Below are positions 55,046 through 63,985 of a stretch of 64,000 nucleotides of DNA, piece by piece. Numbering within the stretch: position 1 is the first letter of the stretch; each line of letters opens with the position of its first letter. Position numbers and translations under genes: made by a program. The stretch covers positions 1 to 64,000 of the forward strand of contig JALCQR010000005.1 in assembly GCA_022651385.1 (NCBI GenBank), given 5' to 3'. Source of the DNA: Clostridia bacterium (GTDB lineage: Bacteria > Bacillota > Clostridia > Lachnospirales > Anaerotignaceae). Under the pieces are notes generated by a model. That model was given only the letters and a program-made list of their open reading frames with translations, searched no databases and had not been told where the DNA came from.

Positions 55046-55267
55046 ATGTTCGCATTAAAAGATATGATTCCGGGAGAAAAAGCAACAGTAAAGCAGCTTC
55101 TTTCATCAGGCACTATTCGCCGCAGGTTTTTGGATATAGGCCTTACAGAAAACACAGAGGTTGAGTGTGTAGGCAAAAGTCCGGCAGGCGACCCGTCGGC
55201 GTATTTAATCCGCGGTGCCGTGATAGCTATCCGCAGTGAAGATTCCAAAGACATCTTGGTTTGCTGA
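55046..55267 (+). CDS. feoA: ferrous iron transport protein A
   Basis: 73-residue SH3-like FeoA (MIPGEKATVKQLLSSGTIRRRFLDIGL...). Cytosolic accessory of FeoB. AGAGGTG precedes the ATG; feoB starts 14 nt later. Confidence 0.93.
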   Translation: MFALKDMIPGEKATVKQLLSSGTIRRRFLDIGLTENTEVECVGKSPAGDPSAYLIRGAVIAIRSEDSKDILVC

Positions 55268-55281
55268 CGGGGAGGCAGAAT

Positions 55282-57408
55282 ATGGATAACTTACCATCAA
55301 GCAGCAAAATAGATTTTAATATAAAGAAATCATCTCCAAAAGATAAAGTAATAGCACTTGCCGGAAATCCCAACGTAGGCAAAAGCACTATTTTTAATGC
55401 CATAACCGGTATGCATCAACATACCGGCAACTGGCCGGGTAAAACAGTTTCAAATGCCCAAGGATACTGTAAAAGCAGTAAAAACTCTTATGTTTTCGTA
55501 GATATTCCGGGAACATATTCTCTTATGGCTCATTCTACAGAAGAAGAAGTGGCAAGAGATTTTATATGTTTTGGAAAACCTGACGCTGTAGTAGTTGTAT
55601 GCGACGCCACATGCCTTATGCGAAACTTAAATCTTGCTTTGCAGTGTACGGAAATAAACAAAAATGTTATAATATGTGTAAATCTCCTTGATGAAGCAAA
55701 GCGAAAAAACGTACGCATAAATTTAAAAAAGCTGTCTGAAAAAATAGGGGTGCCTGTTATCGGTACTGTAGGGAGAGATAAAAAAAGCGCCCAAAAGCTT
55801 CTTAATGTAATAGATAAAGCGCTGGATGAAAAACATAGGCCTTTTAAAATAGAATATGATACCGAAATAGAATCCGCAATTTCAATACTTCAGCCTGTGC
55901 TGGCCAAAAAAAACATCGAGGGCATAGATACCAGATGGCTGAGTTTAAGACTCATTGATATGGATGAAAGCCTTAAAAACAGCATAAAAAAGTATCTTGG
56001 ATATGACATAACAGGTGATAAAGAAGTAAATGAAGCTCTCGAAAAAGCATATTCCGTTTTAGATTTAAAAAATAATGAAAATATAAAAGACCGTATAGTT
56101 TCATCAATACTTCTCTCTGCCGAAAGCATATGCTCGGACGTAGTATTTTATGACAAAAACACTTATGACATCTCGGACAGAAAAATAGATAAAATTCTCA
56201 CAAGCCGCCGTTTCGGTTATCTTACAATGCTTTTGCTTTTGGCTTTTGTTTTTTATCTGACAATTTCTTTTTCAAATTATCCATCTGAAGTTTTATCGCG
56301 TGTATTGTTTGCCCTTGGCGATAAACTGTATTACCTGTTAACTTTAGTAGGAGTTCCAAAGGGGCTTGTGGAAATGCTTGTAAACGGCTCATACCGTGTG
56401 CTTTCGTGGGTAGTTGCGGTAATGCTTCCGCCGATGGCAATTTTCTTTCCTCTTTTTACACTTCTTGAAGACGCAGGCTACCTTCCAAGGGTTGCCTATA
56501 ATCTTGATAAACCTTTTAAACGCTGCTGTGCATGCGGAAAACAGGCTCTTACCATGTGCATGGGATTTGGATGTAACGCTGCGGGAGTAACAGGATGCAG
56601 AATAATCGATTCACCTCGTGAGCGTCTTATTGCCATACTTACCAATGTACTTGTACCGTGCAACGGACGTTTTCCGGCATTAATTTCAATGATAACTATG
56701 TTTTTTATATGCACTTCCTTTGGCTTATTAAAAACCGCATTTTCGGCATTTTTCCTTACAGCAACAATAGTGCTCAGTATTTTTATGACGTTTTTTGCCT
56801 CTTGGTTTTTGTCAAAAACCATACTTAAGGGAGTTCCGTCATCGTTTACACTTGAGCTTCCGCCGTATCGTATGCCGCAGATTAAGGAAGTTATAATCCG
56901 CTCAGTGCTTGACAGAACATTGTTTGTACTCGCCAGAGCAATCATGGTAGCTGCTCCTGCCGGTATTGTAATATGGATTATGGCAAATATTTCCGTAGGC
57001 AGTTCAAGTCTTTTAAATATATGCTGTTCGTTTTTAAATCCTGTAGGAAAATTTATGGGGCTTGACGGAGTAATATTAATGGCATTTATACTCGGTCTTC
57101 CGGCAAATGAAATAGTTATTCCTATAATACTGATGGCATATATGTCTCTGGGACACCTTATACCATATGATAGTCTTGAGCAGTTGAAAATGCTGCTTGT
57201 AAATAACGGCTGGACTTGGGTTACCGCTGTAAGTTTTGTTCTGTTTTGTCTTATGCACTGGCCTTGCTCCACAACGCTTATAACAATAAAAAAAGAAACC
57301 GGCTCAATTAAATGGACTGTGGTTTCCGCAATATTGCCTACCGTAATGGGAATTGCGGCATGTGTGATTTTTAATCAGGTTGTCAGAATAATTTCTATGA
57401 TATTCTAA
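55282..57408 (+). CDS. feoB: ferrous iron transporter B
   Basis: 708 residues: N-terminal G domain (G1 GNPNVGKST about 28-36, G3 DIPGTYSL, G4 NLLDEA), GDI helical domain (to about 270), then membrane core with two gate repeats including CGKQALTMCMGFGCNAAGVTG and VPCNGRFPALISM, and C-terminal LMHWPCSTTLITIKKETGS. Imports Fe(II). ATG 55282 has GGGGAGG 7 nt upstream; the frame's earlier ATG overlaps feoA. No FeoC follows. Confidence 0.95.
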   Translation: MDNLPSSSKIDFNIKKSSPKDKVIALAGNPNVGKSTIFNAITGMHQHTGNWPGKTVSNAQGYCKSSKNSYVFVDIPGTYSLMAHSTEEEVARDFICFGKPDAVVVVCDATCLMRNLNLALQCTEINKNVIICVNLLDEAKRKNVRINLKKLSEKIGVPVIGTVGRDKKSAQKLLNVIDKALDEKHRPFKIEYDTEIESAISILQPVLAKKNIEGIDTRWLSLRLIDMDESLKNSIKKYLGYDITGDKEVNEALEKAYSVLDLKNNENIKDRIVSSILLSAESICSDVVFYDKNTYDISDRKIDKILTSRRFGYLTMLLLLAFVFYLTISFSNYPSEVLSRVLFALGDKLYYLLTLVGVPKGLVEMLVNGSYRVLSWVVAVMLPPMAIFFPLFTLLEDAGYLPRVAYNLDKPFKRCCACGKQALTMCMGFGCNAAGVTGCRIIDSPRERLIAILTNVLVPCNGRFPALISMITMFFICTSFGLLKTAFSAFFLTATIVLSIFMTFFASWFLSKTILKGVPSSFTLELPPYRMPQIKEVIIRSVLDRTLFVLARAIMVAAPAGIVIWIMANISVGSSSLLNICCSFLNPVGKFMGLDGVILMAFILGLPANEIVIPIILMAYMSLGHLIPYDSLEQLKMLLVNNGWTWVTAVSFVLFCLMHWPCSTTLITIKKETGSIKWTVVSAILPTVMGIAACVIFNQVVRIISMIF

Positions 57409-57439
57409 CAAAAAAATATTTCCAAAATGAAAACTTCTT

Positions 57440-57745
57440 TTAATTTTCATATTTGCTTGGGCAAAGATAAAATATAAACAGTATAATTTCTCCTACAGCA
57501 GGGATAAGTCCCCATAAAATACTGAGCCATGTTCTGCCTGTATCATGAAGACGCCGTATACTTAAAGAAAGCCTTGGAATAAACATAAAAATCAAGTACA
57601 AATATGTAATTAAACCTTTGCCAAAAAAATAATAAATCAAAGTCGTAATAATCAAATCTGTTAAACTCGCAATCCAAAACTCACATCTTCTAGTTCTTCC
57701 GTTAAAATCTATATAATGCCTTAACATGTCAATATAAGCAATCAT
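57440..57745 (-). CDS. DUF805 membrane protein
   Basis: 101 residues, three membrane helices and the DUF805 marks FNGRTRRCEFW and RLSLSIRRLHDTGRTWLS. Small inner-membrane protein of unknown function, convergent with feoB. Single gene. Confidence 0.88.
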   Translation of the reverse strand: MIAYIDMLRHYIDFNGRTRRCEFWIASLTDLIITTLIYYFFGKGLITYLYLIFMFIPRLSLSIRRLHDTGRTWLSILWGLIPAVGEIILFIFYLCPSKYEN

Positions 57746-57814
57746 AAAATGCCCCCTATAAACAACCCTTAATAATATAGTATCATAAAATCTCTCTAAA
57801 GTGCATGTTAAAGC

Positions 57815-57877
57815 AAAAAAATTCCATACAGCAGCCGGATTTTTTTAAAAAATAAAAATGCTGGTGCCGCTGTATGG
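57815..57877 (-). terminator. terminator of the dehydrogenase operon
   Basis: Minus strand CCATACAGC-GGCACCAG ... CCGGCT-GCTGTATGG followed by AATTTTTTT. Confidence 0.85.
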
Positions 57878-57889
57878 AAGGAAGGGGCA

Positions 57890-59056
57890 TTATGAAAATG
57901 AACCGCCGACATCTGAAACAAAATACCTGTCCTGATACTTAACGTAATCAAACCTGTCATAATGCAGTTTGCTTATATCAACAGGCGACGGTCTGCCTTG
58001 TGCAAGCTCGCTTAATATAAAGCCTACAGCCGGACCTGGACCAAACCCATGGCCCGACGAAGCAATTGAGACAAAAAGTCCGGGTACTTCTTCTATATTC
58101 CCAATTATAGGAACGGCATCGTAGCTTCTGTCAATCCAGCCGCTCCATGTACGTATTACCTTTAATTTTTTTAAGGCCGGAATATCCACACCTATAGAAT
58201 CACATATAAAAGACGGTGCCGAATAAGTAGAAACAGTGTTGCTTTTATTAAATAAATATGTCTCTCTGCCGCAGCTGCTGCCTAAAACAAAAGATCCGTG
58301 CTCTGTCTGCTGGCCGTAAAAACCGCTCATTCCGCCTATCATATGGTCAAAAAGTCTCGGAGCCGGTTCGGTAACTATTACTTCTTCAAGTTTTTTCTGC
58401 ATAAGAACTTCAATACCCACACTGTTTAAAATTTTTCTTCCGCCGTATCCGCAGGCAAGTATAATGCTTTCGGCCTCATATACGTTTCCGCTTTCAGTTA
58501 TAACCTTTCTCGCTCTGCCCTTTATTTTTTCAATGCATAATACTTTTTCACCTGTAATAAATCTTGCCCCGTTTTCCCTTGCACGGATATAATATCCAAG
58601 AGTGGTTTTAAGAGGGTTTGCAACACCGTCAGACGGTGTCCAGCCGGCGCAGGTTACATGTTCCGAAACATATGGGTACAAGCTTCTTATTTCCTCTTCT
58701 TCTTTTAGTTCCATTTTTATTCCAAACTTGGCAGCTGTATTTATTCTGTCTTTTATAAGCCTTTTATGGCTGTCGTCATATCCGCATACAAGATAACCTT
58801 TCTGCCGGTATTCCACATCAATTCCTAATTCTTCTGAAAGAGTAGGCCATATATTTTTTACGCCGTAAGCACAGATTCCAAGTTCACGCGGATCACGGCC
58901 CGATATACGCACACCTCCGCCGTTTCTGCTTGAGCCTCCGTTTCCTATCATGTCCGATTCCAAAACAGTAACCGAAACTCCGTTTTTTCTAAGATAATAC
59001 GCAGCGGCACAGCCTACAACACCGGCCCCAATTATAAGTACATCCGAAGTGTTCAT
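57890..59056 (-). CDS. FAD-dependent amino-acid/opine dehydrogenase subunit (DAO family)
   Basis: 388 residues; Rossmann FAD motif VLIIGAGVVGCAAAYYL (6-22), RNGGGVR, and C-terminal GHGFGPGPAVG. The DAO fold matches HcnC, OoxB and sarcosine oxidase beta subunits, which hold the substrate site and oxidise an amine C-N bond. It overlaps the preceding BFD gene by 4 nt. Together with the next three genes it makes a complete multi-subunit dehydrogenase. Substrate candidates are an opine, glycine/sarcosine, proline or another secondary amine (inference). Confidence 0.88.
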   Translation of the reverse strand: MNTSDVLIIGAGVVGCAAAYYLRKNGVSVTVLESDMIGNGGSSRNGGGVRISGRDPRELGICAYGVKNIWPTLSEELGIDVEYRQKGYLVCGYDDSHKRLIKDRINTAAKFGIKMELKEEEEIRSLYPYVSEHVTCAGWTPSDGVANPLKTTLGYYIRARENGARFITGEKVLCIEKIKGRARKVITESGNVYEAESIILACGYGGRKILNSVGIEVLMQKKLEEVIVTEPAPRLFDHMIGGMSGFYGQQTEHGSFVLGSSCGRETYLFNKSNTVSTYSAPSFICDSIGVDIPALKKLKVIRTWSGWIDRSYDAVPIIGNIEEVPGLFVSIASSGHGFGPGPAVGFILSELAQGRPSPVDISKLHYDRFDYVKYQDRYFVSDVGGSFS

Positions 59057-59379
59057 AATTTTTCCACCTCGTTTCCGAAAACTTCCATTTCTATTGGTCT
59101 TACAGGCGGTCTCGCTGTTGTTTCCTTCAAAGCCTCAATAGGTTCTTTCAGCTCTTTTGCAATAATTCTGCGTACGTTTTCACCGCATATCTGGCCTTGG
59201 CAAAGCCCCATTGTAGGCCGCAAAAATCTTTTTACCTCAGTCATCGTGTAAAGTCCCATATGGACCGCTTTTCTTATTTCGCCTTTTGTTATTTCTTCAC
59301 ATCGGCAGACAAGTATATCGTCGTCTTTTTCAGGCACAAATTCTCCTATGTCTGCTGAACGGTCAATAATTTTACTCAT
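59053..59379 (-). CDS. BFD-like [2Fe-2S] protein of the dehydrogenase
   Basis: 108 residues. CRC (VCRCEEITKGEI) and CQGQIC supply four Cys for a bacterioferritin-associated-ferredoxin-type cluster. In HcnB/OoxA proteins this domain is fused to the C-terminus of the pyridine-nucleotide oxidoreductase; here it is a separate gene overlapping that subunit by 8 nt. It should pass electrons between the flavins. AGAGGTG upstream. Confidence 0.88.
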   Translation of the reverse strand: MSKIIDRSADIGEFVPEKDDDILVCRCEEITKGEIRKAVHMGLYTMTEVKRFLRPTMGLCQGQICGENVRRIIAKELKEPIEALKETTARPPVRPIEMEVFGNEVEKL

Positions 59380-60958
59380 TAACAGGCACCTCTTTTCTGT
59401 AAAAACGTGCTGTCATGCTCATTTCTTTAGGTACTTTCATTGTAACGACCGCAGTGGAGTCGAAAGCTTTGTTTGTCGTAACATCAATTATTTCAGCCAC
59501 ACACAAATCTTTCCCGTCGCGTCCGAGAGCAAAGCCTTTTTCACCTATTTCAGGCAAAGGACAAAACTCATACGGAAATGAAACCGAGGCATACCCGTCT
59601 CCAATGTCGTTATCCACTATAAATATAGCTTGCCCCGGGCATGAGGCAACGCACATTTTACAGTTTCTGCATTTTTTATTCTCATCAAATTTAGGAACAG
59701 CCGATATTTCATTCCCTACATGTATACATCCGAAACTGCATGAGTCCTCACATGGATTGCAAGGTATATTTTGAGTACACTCTATAACCGGATGAGGTCC
59801 CTTTATTTCGCTGTTCCTTACAAACTTTTTAAGTTCTTCTTCCGTCATATAGCCTTTTTTAAAAAGTGTCATTGAAAGGTCAATGCCTTCATCTGTTTTT
59901 GTAATGTCAGTACGGCCTTTGTTTTCTTTGCTGAAAAGACCTTTTCTTAGTTTAAAAAGTGAAAGACTGTATTCATCATACTTTTGTTCGCGTTCTTTTT
60001 CATTTATAAAGCCGCATCTAAAAGCAGCACCCACAGCCGATATTTTTCCGCCTATCATTGCCGATGAGGCTTCTTCTATTCCGGAAACATCACCCGAGGC
60101 AAAAAGTCCTTTTATGCTTGTTTCGCCGAACTTGTCACATACAGGTACCGTGCCTCCGGCGTACTTTGTTTTGCATCCTGCCATCCTCAAAAGCTGACTC
60201 ATTGGTGTAAGCCCTACCGCAAGACATACCGTGTCTACGTCAAATGTCTTTTCGGTTCCGGGAATAAACTCCCAATTCTTATCAATTTCTGCAATTGTTA
60301 CTTTTTCAACTTTTCCGTTTCCCTCGGCTTTAACTACTGTATGTGAAAGATAAAACGGTATGCCGCATCTTGCAAGCTTTGCCGCATGAACGCCGTACCC
60401 GCCTATTCTCGGAGCCGCGTCAATAAGCGCCGCAACCTCACAGCCGGCCTGCAAAAGCTGAAATCCCACAACAAGCCCAACGTTTCCGGAGCCCATCATA
60501 AGTATTTTTTTGCCGGGACGTACGCCGTAAAGATTCATCATTGTCTGGGCTGCTCCGGCACCTATAACACCAGGCAGCGTCCAGCCTTCAAAAGGTATTG
60601 TCTTTTCCGATGCCCCCGTAGAAACAATAATTGAGTCGGCGGAATAGCTTGTTATAGAGTCGTCTTCCCTTACCGTTATCCTGTGAGGCTCGTATATCCC
60701 CATTACAACAGCGTCAAGATGTACGTCAACACCAACATTTTTGGCTTCTTCAAGAAGCTCTTTTCCAATCTCGAAACCTCTTATTTTCGCCATGTGCTCT
60801 TTAGAGCCGAAAAACTTATGTATCTGTTTAAAAAGCTGGCCTCCCGGACGATGATTTTCGTCAAATACAGCCGATTTCATGCCAAGCTTCTGTGCTTCTA
60901 TTGCAGCCGACAGTCCGGCAGGCCCGGCGCCGATTATGCAAACATCATATCTTCTCAT
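59372..60958 (-). CDS. FAD/NAD(P)-binding oxidoreductase subunit with ferredoxin domain
   Basis: 528 residues. CIIGAGPAGLSAAIEA (6-21) binds FAD, KILMMGSGNVGLVVG binds a pyridine nucleotide, and LFASGDVSGIEEASSAMIGG is the second FAD motif. The C-terminal third has CNPCEDSCSFGCI and CRNCKMCVASCPG, an added two-cluster-type ferredoxin domain that hydrogen cyanide synthase HcnB lacks. Likely the electron-output subunit. AAAGGAGG upstream; overlaps the 2Fe-2S gene by 14 nt. Confidence 0.88.
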   Translation of the reverse strand: MRRYDVCIIGAGPAGLSAAIEAQKLGMKSAVFDENHRPGGQLFKQIHKFFGSKEHMAKIRGFEIGKELLEEAKNVGVDVHLDAVVMGIYEPHRITVREDDSITSYSADSIIVSTGASEKTIPFEGWTLPGVIGAGAAQTMMNLYGVRPGKKILMMGSGNVGLVVGFQLLQAGCEVAALIDAAPRIGGYGVHAAKLARCGIPFYLSHTVVKAEGNGKVEKVTIAEIDKNWEFIPGTEKTFDVDTVCLAVGLTPMSQLLRMAGCKTKYAGGTVPVCDKFGETSIKGLFASGDVSGIEEASSAMIGGKISAVGAAFRCGFINEKEREQKYDEYSLSLFKLRKGLFSKENKGRTDITKTDEGIDLSMTLFKKGYMTEEELKKFVRNSEIKGPHPVIECTQNIPCNPCEDSCSFGCIHVGNEISAVPKFDENKKCRNCKMCVASCPGQAIFIVDNDIGDGYASVSFPYEFCPLPEIGEKGFALGRDGKDLCVAEIIDVTTNKAFDSTAVVTMKVPKEMSMTARFYRKEVPVNE

Positions 60959-61268
60959 ATTCCGTGCCTCCTTTGCCGTACTGTGTTCTTACATCCATGC
61001 CTTCTTTAAGCAAAGTAACACATGTTCTCGTGTTCGGCACTCCGTCAACTACCATTACACAGTCGGTGCATCTTCCTATGGCACAGAATATTCCCCGAGG
61101 TTCATGCCTTTTTTCAGTATATCTATGTATCATAACGCCGTTGGCTTTAAGAGCCGCTGCTACAGGCTCACCCTCAAAGCCTTCCATTGTTTTTCCGTCA
61201 AATGTAAAGGCAACTTTTCTGCCTTTGTCAAAACTTTCTATAATAGGATGTTTTGTTATCCTTTCCAT
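60945..61268 (-). CDS. (2Fe-2S) ferredoxin-like subunit, HcnA/SoxA-N type
   Basis: 107 residues of the Fer2_4 type with cluster ligands in GIFCAIGRCTDCVMVVDG...TC. Corresponds to HcnA or the N-terminal part of sarcosine oxidase alpha. ATG 61268 (MERITKH) has CGGAG 9 nt upstream; the longer frame runs into the permease gene. Gap to permease 16 nt. Confidence 0.87.
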   Translation of the reverse strand: MERITKHPIIESFDKGRKVAFTFDGKTMEGFEGEPVAAALKANGVMIHRYTEKRHEPRGIFCAIGRCTDCVMVVDGVPNTRTCVTLLKEGMDVRTQYGKGGTEYEKI

Positions 61269-61284
61269 TTCAATCATCTCCGTG

Positions 61285-61992
61285 TTATGCCTTTTTCTGC
61301 TGTCTGTTGATACGTCTTTCAATAATATTAATAAATCTTTGGCAAATCCAGCAGATTACAAAATACCATGCAGCCGCAACAATGTAAGCCTCAAGGAATT
61401 TTGAGGACCTTCCTGCAACTATTTTAGCCTGACCAAGGATTTCAGGAATGGCAATTACAAACGCAAGTGATGCGTCTTTAATAAGGCCTATAAACTGGTT
61501 TGCGATGTTAGGTACAGCACTTATCATGGCCTGAGGAAGAACTACTCTCATCATGCCTTTTGTGGTAGTCATTCCTACTGAATAGCAGGCTTCCATCTGT
61601 CCCGGGTCAACACTTAATATACAGCCTCTTATTGTTTCCGAAAGATATGAGCCGGTATAAATTGAAAAACAGAAAAAAACAAAAAATATAGGAGGTATGC
61701 TGTTAATATTAAAATTCAAGTTATAGACATAATTTATGTACTGCAAAAGTCTTGGAATTCCGTAATAACAAATAAGTATCTGTATTAAAAGCGGAGTTCC
61801 TCTTATAATAGCTATGTAAATAGACGAAATCTGGTTAAGCACAGGAACTTTATACATTCTTGCTATTGCCGTTATAAGGCCTATAAAAAAGCCGAAGAAC
61901 AAAGCAATAACCGCTATTTCAATTGAATATGGTATTCCTCTTGCTATAACCCAGATATTTTCAATCATAAAATCCCAATATAATGGTCTCAT
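61285..61992 (-). CDS. polar amino acid ABC transporter permease
   Basis: 235 residues, about five membrane helices. HisM/GlnP-type loop EACYSVGMTTTKGMMRVVLPQAM contacts the ATPase. N-terminal GIPYSIEIAVIALFFGFFIG and IRGTPLLIQI are family marks. Only one permease gene, so a homodimer is expected. GGAAGGGG upstream. Between the SBP gene and the dehydrogenase subunits. Confidence 0.93.
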   Translation of the reverse strand: MRPLYWDFMIENIWVIARGIPYSIEIAVIALFFGFFIGLITAIARMYKVPVLNQISSIYIAIIRGTPLLIQILICYYGIPRLLQYINYVYNLNFNINSIPPIFFVFFCFSIYTGSYLSETIRGCILSVDPGQMEACYSVGMTTTKGMMRVVLPQAMISAVPNIANQFIGLIKDASLAFVIAIPEILGQAKIVAGRSSKFLEAYIVAAAWYFVICWICQRFINIIERRINRQQKKA

Positions 61993-62069
61993 GTTTTTTC
62001 CCCTTCCTTATAAATATCGGAACTGCATTCCTACAGCTCCGATACAAACACTTGATTTATAATTTGATT

Positions 62070-63005
62070 TTATTTTTTCATGTATTCAGATTCTGTAAGA
62101 AGATCAGCGGCTTTTGTTGAGCCAAGAACATCCTTAGCAATTTCAGCAAGTTTTCCGCTCTGGGCAAGTTCCTTTGTATCCTTGTCTAATTTTGCCGCAA
62201 GCTCATGACCTCTGTCATTGTTTGCGTATACAAACCAAATAGGAGTACCTTCCGTAACATATCCGCCAAGTTCAATATTTGTAAGGTTGTCGTCTTTTGC
62301 CTTTGATAATGCAACAGCTCCGTCGTTTATGGTACAGTCCACACGTCCGTTTGCAATGTCCTCAAGAACGGCCGGAAGCTCGGAATCGTAATATTTTGTC
62401 TGGAATGCGTTTGGATGTTTGTCGAGATAATCTTCAACATAGTTGGTAAAGTTGCTTCCGACAATACATGCCACAGTTCCGTGAGCAGCCGCTATATCGT
62501 CAAATGATTTCCAGCTGCTGTGTTCCGGAGTAGTGATTATAGCTCCGCCGGCATCATAACAGTAAGGCATTTGTCCGAAATAATACATTTGTTCTCTTTC
62601 ATCAGTTTTGCCAAGCTGGTATGCACAAAGGTCATATCTTCCGGCGTCAAGTCCAGGAAGCATTGCAGACCAGTCGCATGTCTCAAATTTAATGCTGATA
62701 CTGTCGTCTAAGTCATCAATTGCCTTTAAAACGTCTACATCAAACCCTTGATATTCATTGTTTTTGTCCAAATAACAAAACGGTGCATACGAATTTGCAG
62801 TAACAACTGTAACCGTGTCAACGTCGCCTGTCTTTTCAGCCGATGTTGAACCTGAAGCCGATGACGCACTTGACGCTGCTGTTGAGCTTGACGCTGCCGA
62901 GCTCGTATTTGCGGAATTGCTTGATGTCTTAGATGAGCCGCATCCCGTAAATACCGTTGCCATTAAGGCAGTAACTGTAATAAATGCTAAAATTCTTCTT
63001 TTCAT
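62070..63005 (-). CDS. amino acid ABC transporter substrate-binding lipoprotein
   Basis: 311 residues: lipobox TVFTGC (Cys22), a Ser/Ala-rich linker (23-58), then an SBP_bac_3 domain (VVTANSYAPFCYLDKNNEYQ...GFDVDVL). Binds a polar amino acid outside the membrane. GGAGGGGG precedes the ATG. The linker is unusually long and repetitive (SSAASSSTAASSASSASG). Confidence 0.93.
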   Translation of the reverse strand: MKRRILAFITVTALMATVFTGCGSSKTSSNSANTSSAASSSTAASSASSASGSTSAEKTGDVDTVTVVTANSYAPFCYLDKNNEYQGFDVDVLKAIDDLDDSISIKFETCDWSAMLPGLDAGRYDLCAYQLGKTDEREQMYYFGQMPYCYDAGGAIITTPEHSSWKSFDDIAAAHGTVACIVGSNFTNYVEDYLDKHPNAFQTKYYDSELPAVLEDIANGRVDCTINDGAVALSKAKDDNLTNIELGGYVTEGTPIWFVYANNDRGHELAAKLDKDTKELAQSGKLAEIAKDVLGSTKAADLLTESEYMKK

Positions 63006-63217
63006 GTTGATTCCCCCTCCATAAGTGAAAAAATATATATTTTAGTATGCCGGTAATTACAAATCAAAAATAAATTTGCATAAATTAATTTCCGTGCTTA
63101 ATAATTTGCAAGAAGCACCCCTTCTCTTAAAAAGTGCTTGTAAACAAATTGATGTCATAAGGGCTTCTGTTAAGCAAACAGAATAAATTATTTTTTTCCG
63201 GCAAAATGTTATTTAAT
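63006..63217. other. spacer between ATPase and binding-protein genes
   Basis: It holds GCAAGAAGCACCCCTTCTCTTAAAAAGTGCTTG (about 63108-63140), able to form AAGCAC/GTGCTT and resembling the hairpin flank of the MITE-like element at 17.33 kb. The hairpin may tune expression of the ATPase relative to the binding protein. Confidence 0.5.
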
Positions 63218-63985
63218 TTATTTTTCCGATATCAGATTCAAGAACTTTTTTGTTTTTTCGTTCTGCGGATTGTCGATTACCTGAGAAGGCGGTCCCTGCT
63301 CCACAATGTTTCCGTCGGCCATAAATATAACTTTTGTGGCAACATTTCTTGCAAAGCTTATTTCATGAGTCACAACCATCATCGTAATGCCGGTATCGGC
63401 AATATTTTTCATTGTATTAAGAACTTCTCCTACAAGCTCCGGGTCGAGAGCGGATGTAGGCTCGTCAAAAAGAATAACGCTTGGATTAAGCATCAAAGCT
63501 CTTACAATGCCGCCTCTTTGCTGCTGGCCTCCGGAAAGCTGTGACGGATAGTAATCTTCCTTATCACCAAGGCCGACTTTTGCCAAAAGCTTTTTGCTGT
63601 CTATCTCCACTTCTTCACGGCATCTTTTTTGTACTGTAATCGGACCCTCCATTACATTTTTTAAAAGCGTCATGTTTTTAAAAAGGTTGTAATTCTGAAA
63701 AACCATTGCTGTTTTTTTTCTTAGCTCCGTTACTTTTTTCTTCCTGCCCACTCCCTTTTCGGCGCAGTCGATTTCAATATCATCTATTTTTATTTTTCCT
63801 TTCTGAGCCGACTCAAGGAAATTCAAGCAGCGAAGAAATGTTGTTTTTCCACTCCCGCTTGGGCCGAGAATTACTATTACTTCGCCCTTTTTGACCTCCA
63901 TGCTTACTCCTTTTATAACATCAAGGTTTCCGAAAGACTTATGAAGGTCTGTAATTTTTAGTACAGTCGTTTTCTCGTCTATCAT
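63218..63985 (-). CDS. amino acid ABC transporter ATP-binding protein
   Basis: 255 residues, GlnQ/HisP type: Walker A LGPSGSGKTTFLR (about 37-49), signature LSGGQQQRGGIVRAL, Walker B VILFDEPTSALDP, H-loop VTHE. GGAGGGG precedes the ATG close to the right edge of the window. Upstream (right) context is not visible, so more operon genes may exist. Confidence 0.95.
   Translation of the reverse strand: MIDEKTTVLKITDLHKSFGNLDVIKGVSMEVKKGEVIVILGPSGSGKTTFLRCLNFLESAQKGKIKIDDIEIDCAEKGVGRKKKVTELRKKTAMVFQNYNLFKNMTLLKNVMEGPITVQKRCREEVEIDSKKLLAKVGLGDKEDYYPSQLSGGQQQRGGIVRALMLNPSVILFDEPTSALDPELVGEVLNTMKNIADTGITMMVVTHEISFARNVATKVIFMADGNIVEQGPPSQVIDNPQNEKTKKFLNLISEK

Noticed and set aside
56496-57272. 258-codon minus-strand ORF opposite feoB
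   Set aside because: Antisense to the conserved FeoB membrane core.
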